This document shows, in pieces, positions 21,601 to 33,600 of a DNA stretch of 64,000 bases. The translations under genes and the position numbers were made by a program. How positions within the stretch are numbered: position 1 is the first letter of the stretch; the number at the start of each line of letters is the position of its first letter. The notes below the pieces were generated by a model that saw only the letters and a program-made list of their open reading frames with translations, was not told the DNA's origin and made no database searches. Origin of the DNA: Turbatrix aceti (Eukaryota > Nematoda > Chromadorea > Rhabditida > Panagrolaimidae). The stretch is taken from the NCBI GenBank assembly GCA_963969345.1, contig OZ017766.1, positions 7,688,001 to 7,752,000 of the forward strand, given 5' to 3'.

Positions 21601-24600
21601 AATTAAAATGAAGGTTGTTGGTTGTGGGTTGTTGGGCTGGTTGAGTGAGGTCGGCCTTAGGGGCGACTGGAGGAAGAGGACGAGGACGAAAACGAGGACG
21701 ACTAATTAACCCTGTCCATGCGCACCGTCACCGCGCCGCCACTGCGCCGACGCCGTGAAGATGAACTACCTGTCTCTGACATGAGTTGACCGGAGGAAAA
21801 GAACATAAAGAACACAACAGAACAGGACAAGGTCGTTTTGGGTTGATTTTTGTTGTGATTGTTTGGAGCGTGTGAGAAAACGAGAGTGACTGCTGACGTC
21901 TGTGTCGTCATTTGATTCGATTTTATTTTGTATGTAGTCAGTCTGAGTTTGATTTGAATTTTTTTTGGATTTTTTTTAGTTTTTTTTTTATTTTACGTTT
22001 GTTTTTTCGTTTTTTTGAGCTCTCAGGCAATCAGTCTGGGATCGGATGGTTGGGGTTAGTCATCGGTGAATCAACTGACCCGACAGACGACAGCCGGTCG
22101 GTGGCAGCTAGGACCTGATTTCTTCCCAACCAGCCACCACAACCGATCACGTCAGTCAGTCAGTCATCCGGGGTCGTGATTGAGCTAATTGTTTACAAAA
22201 AAAACGAAACGAAACAAAACGAGCGAGCAATAGTAAATTGAGGAATTGAGGGATCACTTGACGGTCGAAACCTGATAATGTCTATCGTATAAACAGTTGA
22301 AGGCATCGTTTAACCGCCGGTGTTGTCGTTGTCGCCGACGGCGACGACGGCGACAGTCAACCGATGAAAGTAGACTCCACAGACGCAGACGTGGGGGTGG
22401 TGACTGGGCGGGCGATCTGATGGGTCTTCATCGGACTGATCATTATGCATTCATGTCCCCAAGGGGTGAGGGTGTCCAGACCGACAAATAAAATTCGGTC
22501 GGTCGCAAAAACTAAAAAAAAATTATTTCTATTTTTTTAATTTTTTTTGCATTTGAACTATTTTTTTTTAATTGTTACTATAAATGAATAATTTTTTTGC
22601 ATTTTTACAAAAAATTATTTATATAATAATTTGGTCAAAATTTACTAAAAAGACCCTAAAAAAATTTTCGTTTTTAAAATTTAGGNNNNNNNNNNNNNNN
22701 NNNNNNNNNNNNNNNNNNNNNNNNNNNNNNNNNNNNNNNNNNNNNNNNNNNNNNNNNNNNNNNNNNNNNNNNNNNNNNNNNNNNNNNNNNNNNNNNNNNN
22801 NNNNNNNNNNNNNNNNNNNNNNNNNNNNNNNNNNNNNNNNNNNNNNNNNNNNNNNNNNNNNNNNNNNNNNNNNNNNNNNNNNNNNTAATTTGATTTTTGT
22901 TTTTTTCGTCTTTTGAACTTCATAAAAAAACAAATATCGTCTGCAACAATTCTTTTTTTTGTAACTATTTTGAATCCAGGAATGCCCGGATGCTGTTAAT
23001 CCTTTCTTTTTTTCTGCTAAATATTTTTTTCTATTTTTATCCAGGGATGTCGGCATCTGCATTCATCGTCTGACGCAAAAACAACAGCTTGGGGCGACAA
23101 TTTAATTCCGAATTCTACAGCTTTGACGCCAACGTCCGACGCCAACGGCCGGCGTTGAAGCTCCAAATAAATAAATATAAATAAAATGAAATGAAATAAT
23201 TTTTGTTCAATGGCCTGTATCGTAAATAATTGCCCCTTCCTTCAACCAAACGAGCGTAAAATAGTTTAAAAAAAAAAAGTTGGTCATGTGTTCGAAATTA
23301 TACATACATTTTTTATGGGAAAAAATCCTGAATTTTTGTGAATGAACCGGAACAATGTCTGGAAAATTGTTTTTTTTAGAATACATACATACGTGTCCGG
23401 TTAACATGATTATGCCCACAGGAGACTGGAGACAACGATGATAATTATGCGTTTTTCTGAATTTTTTTTTGAATGACCCAAGCTGTCTGGAGGCTTTTCC
23501 CAGGAGATCTGTATGTATTTATGAAACCGACCGGCTTATTCTCATCCCTCTTCGGTAATTGCGTTATCTCGTGACTCTGCGCAAAGGGTCAACAGCGCCC
23601 AGAGAGCGGATGCAGCCGCGGCTCTCATCAGTTTTCATCTTTTCTGCATTTTTGACTTGGTTTTGTTATTAGACGAAGTCAGCGGCGTCGGCGGCGACGC
23701 TTTATGCCTCGATGAGTGAAGTGAAATGTGGCGGTCATGATACATAGATACGATGGATGACTCACAACCGTTTACCCTCTCCCCCCTTTCCATGCTCTTT
23801 TCTGATTGGTCAGTTTGTTCCCATCCTTGTTTCGTTTCGTTTACGTACTTTTGTGCCTTTTCTGTCCGATGTCCGTTTCTAAACTCTGGATAATGGTTTA
23901 TGCCTTGGAGAGAGAAAAGTGAGAGAAGAGAGTCCATTAGGGATGGGAACCCATAAACGAACGTTCTATGACGTCATTCTAAATAGTTTGGTCGGCAAAT
24001 TGCGGGCAACATGCGAACTTTGTAAACGCGCAAAACGTCAATGGGGGCTTTTTTTGGGGTTGCATCCATGGTATATTGAAATTAGGTTTGTCGAACCAAT
24101 AAAAAACAAAATTAAATAGTTCAAAAACCCGCTAGATATTTAGTTATTGGAATTTTTGAAAAATTGTCCTAAAAAATCATTTTCGACTTTTTTACGTTTC
24201 TTCAATTTTTAAAAATTTTCGAACACAATGTTTTTTAAATTCTACACTTTTCGAAAAGTTGCCAACAACGTGCAAACTTTATAAACGTGCGAATTCGTCA
24301 AATTGGGCTTATTTGGGGGTTGTAGGGGTTAGTTAGCCATTGAGTGCTCAAATTAGGTTTGTCAAGGATCTGAGCGTTCTAAAATAGATCCGTTGCGTGA
24401 CAAAGTGTTATTTTGTGTTTTCTAAAGGTTATGGCGTGTGGACAATAAAAAAATGCCTATTTGAAAACGTTTTTTTTTCAGAAAAATTTTTTTTTCAATT
24501 TTTTTGACGTATTTAAAAACGCATTTTTTAACAGACATTTTTTATTATCAGTAAATGCGTTCTATAAAACTTTGGCATCCCAGACTTCCAGATCAAGATT

Positions 24601-27600
24601 AAAGGATTTCTGACGTCTGCTGTCATCAGACGAAGCAAGTTGTCGCGTCAGTCGTCAATTGCAATGGTCGATGATTGTCGGTTGTCTCTTGTTGGTTGTC
24701 GATTATTATTAGAAATCCATCAACGCCCGTTCTAACAAATTGGTTTCACCACCACCCCCTACCACCGCTGGTTGTGCTGTCTGTCGTGTTCGTTTGGGTC
24801 CCAGCTGTCAATTTAGTTTTTTTTTTTTGCGGTCGGACAGTTTACCTCTCTGGCGCCAGCAATTCCTTCCTTCGCCAGAGGGCAGATGGACGTTGGACGT
24901 TTGTTGTCTCTCCTTTTCTCCTCTTTGCGGTTGATTGTGCGTGTGTTAGGCTGCGGCATCTCCCTTCCGCCATCGTCATCTACGCTATAGCCTCTGCCGC
25001 CGCTGCACTGTGTCAAAAGATGCATTTATGTATACGTACATACATACAATTTGAAGGTTCGGTTCAATTTGTTTCGGAGCTCGTCTGCTTTGGCGTGGAT
25101 GACTGGTGCGTTCTTCGAGTTACATACTATGCAGAAAGGAGGGAAGGGAGGGTAAATTAGGCGGGCACAAAGCCTGCCTGCCGCAGCCGACGAAGAGTGA
25201 GTGAATGAGTGAGTGCCACCCGGTTGGCCCCCTCCCTCCTTTCTTCCTTCCTTCCAACCAACCACCACACTCATACTACTATTTTTTTTCACCAGGGCAG
25301 GAGGAGGCCGGCCACGTTTGTTTGTTCGTACGTTCGCTCGTTCCTCCTTTCTGTGTTGTTGTTCGTTGCGGCATTGGCAGAAAGAACTAAGCTCGGCTCT
25401 TGTGTGTCTCGACATCCGCATCCACGGAAAAAGCTGACTTCCTCGAACCAAGAAAAAAATTTTTTTTAAAGTTTTTTTTGTATTCAACGGATAAAAAACG
25501 AACGACAACGACGACGACCAAAACGTCGTCCGGTGGTGGTTGGCGAACATTTCGCCGGAGCAATGCCGGAAAATTGCCTTCAACAACGACAACTAGGATG
25601 CGGATCTTTGTGAATCTCCACAAATTGCAAGTAAGTCGGATGTCGTTCACATCAGAGTTGTCTTTTTTTTCTTCGTTTTCTTCATTCAATGACAATTTTT
25701 TGTCTGAGCTTGATTTTTCGATTTGTATCCCTTCTTCTTCTTCATGTCAGTAAGGATAGAGATTTCTTCCATTCTGTTAGTAAATTTTATTCCTTTTTCA
25801 CTAACGTACATATAAGTCAAGTGGAGAAGTAAAGTCAAGCCTCACGTGCATGACATTGTGCGTTATTTTTAAATTCTATAACAAATTCTAAATTGTTCTT
25901 TGTTTTTGCGAACGATTGAACGCGCTAGCATCTTGCATTGGTCGGCTGACGGCTGGCTTGTATCTTGTGACTGAGCTGGTCGGCTAGCTGGCTGGCTGGC
26001 TGTTGACCCCTCCTACATAACATAAACGATGGTGCGATAAGTTTTTTTATCATGAGCGGAGATGATTTTTTTGAATCGTTGAAGGATTCGATTGTTTCTC
26101 ACGTTTTTGGGTTTTTTTGTGCGAATTTGGTCGTAAAAGGTTTTCTTTACGATTTTTATATCTTCTGTGCAAGTTTCCGGTGTTTTAATCCGATGAGGAT
26201 GATTTTTGAAAAGTTTTTTTTTTATTTTGACGATGCTTGCAGTGTTTTTTTGGGTTTTTTTCGTGCGAAAGATGTTCACTCACGATTTTATAATACATCA
26301 AATGTTGCGCGTGGAGTGTCAGTGATCCAATCCGATATAATCTCATCAGATTTGATCTCTGAGCCGGCCGAGCCCGAACGTAGCACGAACACGAGTCATC
26401 GAATGTAGAAGAAAAAACACACACACACACCTGTACGTTCACCTGTGTGAGAGTGAGTGAGCGATTGATCGCTCACAACGTAATCTCATCATCGCAGTTT
26501 TAAAAATACAATTTTAGTTCTTTTGTTTTTGATCTATCTCACTTCTAATAAATCCTCCAATTATTCACCCAGACCGAAAAAAAAATTACTCACCTGAACA
26601 AACAAAATTAGTATCTATCATAAATAAAGATCTAATTATTTTTTTGTGGGTTGTTTTTTTTTGGATTGTAAAAAAAGGATAGAAAGGTCGTTCGTTCGTT
26701 TTGCGATCGATCCAAAAAAAAAAAATTATCCCCTATCCCGTCTGAATGCAAAGTGGGCTAATTTGCAACCTTTTCACTCAACCAGCGAACTGACTGACTG
26801 GACTGTTTGTGTTCGTTCGGTGTCGGTGTCGGCGTTGGTTGTTGTTGGTTGACTCTCTAACTGACGCCATTTTCCCCGAAAAAAACACGGCGCAGGCGGC
26901 GTAGAGTCCACGTCGCTCACGCGGCGGCGGCGGCTGGAAAACAGTCGATTCACTTTCGTTTTTTTTCTCTTACGCGTGTGTTTTCATGTGTTCCAAAAAG
27001 GGTCAAGGCTGGCTAGTTTTCCCGATTTATGTATATGCATTTCACATAAAACATATGAAACTTTTTAGTTTTTTTGCTATTTTGATTTTTTTGTTCCCGC
27101 AGGTGAGATTCAGGTGATTACTCACGCTCAGCCCCAACCAATCAATCTCCGCGTTCAAAACAATTTTTATTGGCTTTTTTATGGACGGCATAAATTCAGG
27201 GATTGCAACCTGTTTTTCTTTTTTTTTCTTTTCCCAGGTTGACTTTTTTGAAAATAAGAAGGTTTCCTTTCCTGCAAAGGAAGTTAGTCGCTTCGTAGAT
27301 CATTTTTCAAAAATCAGGGGTCCCGCGGAAGTTTAAAGTTGAACAAAAGATTTCTGCATTTCTGCAGTTTCGAACATGTTATGTTCGTTTGTTCGTTCGA
27401 CCGCATTGATGGATGTTTGCTGGGGGGCTGTTTTGTTTTGACCGTGACCAACAAACGACCCGAAGGGGCTCTTGCAAGGGGGCCAAGGGCCTCCCGCGCG
27501 GCTGCACCTGCGAAGACGAGGACGAGGACGAGAACAACCAAACCGATCGAAGGGGGAGTAAGGGGGGGGGGGCTGGAGTCATTGTGTGTTGTTGTTGTTG

Positions 27601-30600
27601 CTGTTGGTGCTGTTGCTGCAGGAGCGCGCAAGGGCTTGTCTTTTGTCTCATTCAACACCCCTGATCCTGCGCGTTCGTGCTGGTGTGGCGATGATGCAGG
27701 TGCTGACGCTGGCGCTGATACTGGTGCTGTTACAGGTGCTGGTGTAGGTTTAGGTGCTGATGGTGCTGGCGCTGATGGTGCTGGCGCTGGTGTAGGCGCT
27801 GTGTAGGCGCTGGCATTGGTGTAGGCGCTGGTGTAGGTGCTGGTGCTGGCGCTGGTGCAGGTGCTGGCGCTGATTGTGCTGGTGCTGGTGTAGGTGCTGT
27901 GTAGGTGCTGGCGCTGGTGTAGGCGCTGTGTAGGCGCTGGCGTTGGTGTAGGCGCTGGTGTAGGTGCTGGTGCTGGCGCTAGTGCAGGTGCTGGCGCTGA
28001 TTGTGCTGGTGCTGGTGTAGGTGCTGTGTAGGTGCTGGCGATGCTGATGAAGGGGGTCCCCAGAGGTTTCTAAAATTGATACTCCTTTTTTTATCATTCG
28101 ACATAGTTCAACTGAGCCGAGTGACCCGGCAGGTTGTTTTTGTGTGGCTGACTGACCTGTGCATGTGCGTTGCCGTTGACGATCAACGCAACGTTGAACG
28201 TCGCCGCTCGACGACCTGCATTTGCTCGTTCGTTCGTTTTTGAAGGCGACGAGACAAAACGATCTCGGTCACCTTTAATTGATTCGTTTTGTGTTTTTTC
28301 TTCTTCTTCTGCCAAAAAACGATGCATTTACGCAAATTCAAAATGATTTTGATTTTTTTTGTTTGATTCAATCGTTACTCGTTACTCGGATGACTCATAC
28401 GCGCATGACCGACCAGCCGGCTGGTAATGGTTAATGATCGCGAACTCGTTCGTTCGTTTGTTCCCATAGGAGGAGTATCCTCCCACTTACTAATCCCAAA
28501 CATCCCCCTCCCCCCCCCCTCCCCCCTCCATCCACTCTCCCATCATCCAAAAACGAGACGCTGTTGTTAACTTTTTGCGATCCGAACCGCTCCAGACTGA
28601 CTCGATGAGGCTCAAGCGGGGGCCTTCCAGCTGGTTTTGCGCGCTCTCCGTGAAAAATGAAATGAAATGATGATGATGACCAAAACGCGATGGATGGATG
28701 GATCCTGCGATGTATGTATGTATATGCGATGCGATCGAATCGGAGATCTAATATGTACATATCTATCGATCGACCGGTCACTAACTCACGAAGTCGAGGG
28801 CGAGAAAAAAATATTTTTAGCATAAGACGTAGTTTTTTTCTTCTTCTTTTTATTTTTTTTTCACCGCTTGCGTTCCGACGTTGGTTGATCTGATCTCTTT
28901 TGCATTTTTTTTTCTTATTCTAAATTCGCGTTGATTCGGTCAGCTGCTGCTGCAGGAGCAAGATAAACACGAGAGGACCAAATACATAAATGATTCGATT
29001 TGTCTCTTGTCTCATTTGTAAACAAAACAGTATTTATACGCTTTTTAAAAACCCAAGCGTCAAGTTTTTGTTCTTCAAAATTTTTTGAAACGATGTTTGT
29101 CTTGTCGAAAACTGAAAATCATAGTTTTTTTTGGATGAAAAAAAATGCGTGACCCTATTAACACAATTTTTATGTGTTTATTGAACTTGCGGCTCATGTC
29201 AGATTTAAAATTAAGAAAATTTTTGAAACAAAAAAATTCTTTTTTGATGTAGGTTTTTTTTAATTTTTTGAAGCACAACTGAAAATTAAAAATTTTAAGT
29301 TTTTTAGATGCTCTAATTTTAGATTTGAAAAATTTTGAATAAAGACACTTTTTTTTTGTAGTTTCCTTTTTTTTCATACGTTGTTGAAAACCGAAAATTA
29401 TAGGTTTACGTATTTTTAAAAACCCCAAAAACCATATTTAGTCGCCAAAATGGACTTTATACAATTTTTTTTATCTCTAATTTTATACCAATTCAAAAAA
29501 TTTTGAACTAAAAAAACCCAATTTTTTTTGACGTTGTCGTTCGGTCGTTCAGCAAGAACGCGGACAGCAAACATTTATTTAAAAAAATTTTGTCATATGG
29601 GGCGTATCAACTAAATTGCATAATTTTTCTTCGGCTCGGATCAGGTGAACCGAGCAATGGAAGGAAGAGGAGACGCTAATCGGTGTCTAAAAAAAGCCGT
29701 CCCATTATCATACATACAACTGTTTTTGTGCGTGTGTGTGTGTGCTTGTTTTCGACGACGAGTGCATGCAATCACTGCAACTCTGCTCTATTTTTGTAAC
29801 TTCACGTACATGTACGTATAAATTCATTTGATTGCGTGAATGGAAAAGGAGAAGGAGAAAAAAAATAACATGTCTCGTGTGTGTATGTATGTATGCATCC
29901 GGTCACTTGACGAGTCATGTTATGGATAAAAATATTTGAAACTTCCGGGCGGTTAATTTGTTGCGTGTACACGTTTTTTTGGAGGAGGGAGCTTCTTCTT
30001 CGAAGAAGATGATGATGATGTGTTAGCTTTGCCGTGGACCGTGGAAAAAAATTTTTTTTTTGTCATTTATAATTTTTCATTTGTCACGTTTGTTTGACAG
30101 TTGACAACCCGTGAGTCAGCAAGACTTGTCTGGATGGATGGGTATCAGATGATCACAATGGTTGGCATGTATAATATTTATCAGAGGGAAGGATGAATGA
30201 ATGCGTCATTCATTGTTTGTCCGAGAATTTTCGAGATCCTGTTCAATCAGCAATCAGTGTAACGCAAACCAAAATTATTGCCTTCGCCTTCGCCTTCGCC
30301 TCCGGAGGCGAAGGCGAAGGCGATGAAGGCGCCTCCAGAGACGGAGGCGATCAGAGGCGCCTTTGGTGTCAATTCTCAAATTTTCTATTACAAAATCATA
30401 GCAGAAAGCAAAATTATGATAATAGAACCCTTTTATTTCTATTAAATAAAATGGTAAAGCTGTTTTTTGACTATTTGTGGTTAGAATTTAAAGCCATTCA
30501 AATTTTTTGTTCCAAATTGTAAAGGTCTGAAGGCGATGGAGGCGAAGGCAATTGGAGGCGATCAATTTTTTGCCTTCGCCTTCGCCTTCGCCTCCGGAGG

Positions 30601-33600
30601 CGAAGGCGATCTGAAGACGCCTCCGGGGGCGATGAAGGCGAAGGCGATGTTACACTGTCAGCAATCTGAAATTTTTGTTTGTGTCCGCGTGCACGTTGGA
30701 CGGACGTTGAATGACTCATCCACTTACCGGACGTTGTTGTCGCTTTTGTTGTTGTTGCCTTTGTGACACCTGATAGCTTTCGAAGTTTCGACCGTTTGGC
30801 AAAAGTATAATATTTAAAATTTTTTTTGCTTTTTGAAAAACTTGAATTTTGAGTACCTGTAAAATTTGCCTCCGCGCAACCAGGTGTCCTTGATCGTTCA
30901 CGATCGTCGACCAAGCGTATGCATGACTCCGGATTACCTGGCATGTTTCGAACACCTGCCTCCGATTTTTTTTTGAAAATTCAATAATATTTTGTACCTC
31001 CTGTAAACTTTTTTTTCATTCACGCGTAAAAAGCAAAAACCCGGCGGCTAGCACTTGTCCCTGCCCCACCTGTTCACCTGTTCACGCGGCCAGTCCTGAC
31101 ATGAGTGCGCGAGTTGCGAGTTGAGAATTGTCCTCTGGCCTGCGACACGACATTTGAGTTGTGTACTATGTACGTTCGTGTAATACAAAACCGGAAGGAA
31201 AGTATAGGAGCACAAAATTATTTGCTTTCGAGTTGCAAATAACGATACCTGTCTGGCTTTTGCTTTCTTTTACCGGTCGCCCCGGTCGATCGTGTTATCA
31301 CGGTAAAAAGCGAGCATTTTTTTTTCGTGTCCAATGATTGACTCATCTCTCGATTTTTGGGGACTCGAGACTGTTGACAACGCGGACAGAGAACAGGACA
31401 GGCCTTCTGGTTTCTTTTTCCTTTCCTCAGGGGTGGGAGCTTTTTTTTCTTTCCTCGCGGATATGTATGCAACTAACGTTGTTCTATCTACTCGCTACAA
31501 TCCATTGTTGTCCGGTTGCGTCTGTCTTTGTATCAAGCTACTAAATAATTTTCATTATCCAAGAAAATATGGTCAGTTGGGTCGATTCATATTAATTATC
31601 ATATTTTTTCGTGTCCTCACCTGTCCTCACCTGTACTCAGTGTAACGAACTCATTTTCAGACCGAGAGGGGAAATATCATCTCCGACGAAGACGAAGAAG
31701 AGACGGTGTCCAAAAAGTCAAAGAAGAAGAGCAAGATGGTAGCCCAACACAAAATGAAGGATTCTTCGATGTCGGATTCGAGTGATAGCAGCAGCGTCAA
31801 GCCCTCATCTCCACCCAAATCCAGGCTAGCCATGCTCAAGCGATCTTCTGCAAAACAAAAAAATGGTACGTAAAATTTTTTTTAACGTTGATTGATCGAT
31901 TTTTGAACACTTCTTTGCATCCGTAAAATTTTTCAAGTTTTATTTAATTCCGGTTTTTTGAACGTCAAAAATGATTTTCGTCAAAATTTTTTGAGCATGT
32001 TTTATCGGTTATTTGAAGATAATTGTATTTTTCACGATTGTGGAGAGGAATTGAACCTGAAGGATAAAAATATTATTTTGAAGAATTTATGGGGATCAGA
32101 TTTTTTGCTCAAATGCATTTTTAAAAATCCACTGGTTTTGCTTGTCATCAGTCAGCAGTCACTGGCTAACTAAAAACTTGATTTTTGAGTCAGTTGCTTA
32201 TTGATTTGAATGCTCGAACAGGATTTTCCCCCTGAAAAATTTTTAAACAGAGCAAAAAAAAATTTACTTCCGTAAAAAAAATTTTGGTAAAACAAAATAA
32301 ATTTGTGGACGCTTTAAAAAATATACGCTGACAAAAAAAATTTTGGATGCGGAGGAACAAATTTACTGTACAAAAAATTTTAAACGTAAACAAAAAAAAT
32401 GCCAAAAACAAATTTTTTACATAAAAAAAGTACGGAAAAAAATTTTTTGTTGATGTTTTTTGTTGTTTGTGAACAAAAAAATTTTTGTATGCAGTCCAAA
32501 AAAATTGTCAACAAAAAAATTGTTCAATCAAAAAAAATGTTTTAATAAAAAAAATTTTTCAGTTCAGAAAAAAATTTTTGGACGCAAAGAAAAAAATGCT
32601 AACAATAAATTTTTTTTCTAAAAAAGATGCTATTTAAAAAATTTTCTTCTGCTAGAAAAAAGTTGGCGAACAAAAATAATTTTGGACGCGATCTAAAAAA
32701 TTGTCAAAAAATTTGTGCGTCCAAAAGATTATCAAAAAATTGGGGCGCAAAGAAAAAAATTACGGCGACAAAAAAAGTGTCTACGAAAAAAATTTTTCAC
32801 AAAAAAACCAAAAACTTATTTTTTTTTCAGCAGTGCCACCTCCAACCGACCCCTTCCGGTTCCAAGGCAGCGGCGTCGACTTCAAGGGCAAACTCATCGG
32901 CGAACGCGACGTCAACGAGCCCCGTGGCACGGAGATGTGCAACGAAGCGATGAAACTCGTCAAGGCTGCCGTCAAGTCTGCGGGCGCGCACAAGCAACGC
33001 GTCGTCCTGAACATTTCCATCGATGGCATCAAAATCCGGGACGAAAAGACAGGCATCGTTGTTCACAACTTTCCTGTGGCCAAGATTTCTTTCATCGCAC
33101 GCGACACTACGGATGCGCGTGCCTTCGGCTTCGTCTACGGCACAGTCGGTGGCACGTACAAATTTTACGGGATCAAGACAACTCAGACGGCGGATCACGC
33201 GGTACTTTCCATCCGGGATATGTTCCAGGTTGTTTTTGAGATGAAAAAAAAGCAGATTGACGAAGTTAAACAAAAGAAGGAAGAACAGGAAAACAATGAG
33301 AATCGCACCGAAACCGAGGCTGATATCCGGATCGAAAATGGCATCCGTATGGCTGATCTCATCGATTTGGAATCAGAGCTTGAACAAATTGCTGCTGGAT
33401 TCAATCAGCTTCAGAATATTCCATCGATGCCGGAAGACAGTTGGCCGACGACATCGGTTACCCCGGATCCCTTCCAATCCGCGGCCCCGGCCCCGGCTCC
33501 GACCCAGGCCCCGGTCTTTGCTGCTGATCCATTTGGAAGCTCGTTCAATCCAACAAGCAACCAGCAGCCTTCGTTGTTTGGCAACGGCGCAACCCCTGCC

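Noticed and set aside
24675..25753. Overlapping long frames that could be a gene
   Set aside because: Low-complexity Ser/Pro/Thr frames on both strands with no consistent splice structure or domain; only a short possible first exon was kept as a candidate.
27314..28097. Long open frames on both strands across the GGTGCTGGCGCT region
   Set aside because: They are produced by the hexamer minisatellite; every frame is open and the products are pure repeats.
30193..30944. Arg- and Phe-Ala-rich frames around 30.2-30.9 kb
   Set aside because: They are translations of the GGCGAA hairpins of the miniature element.
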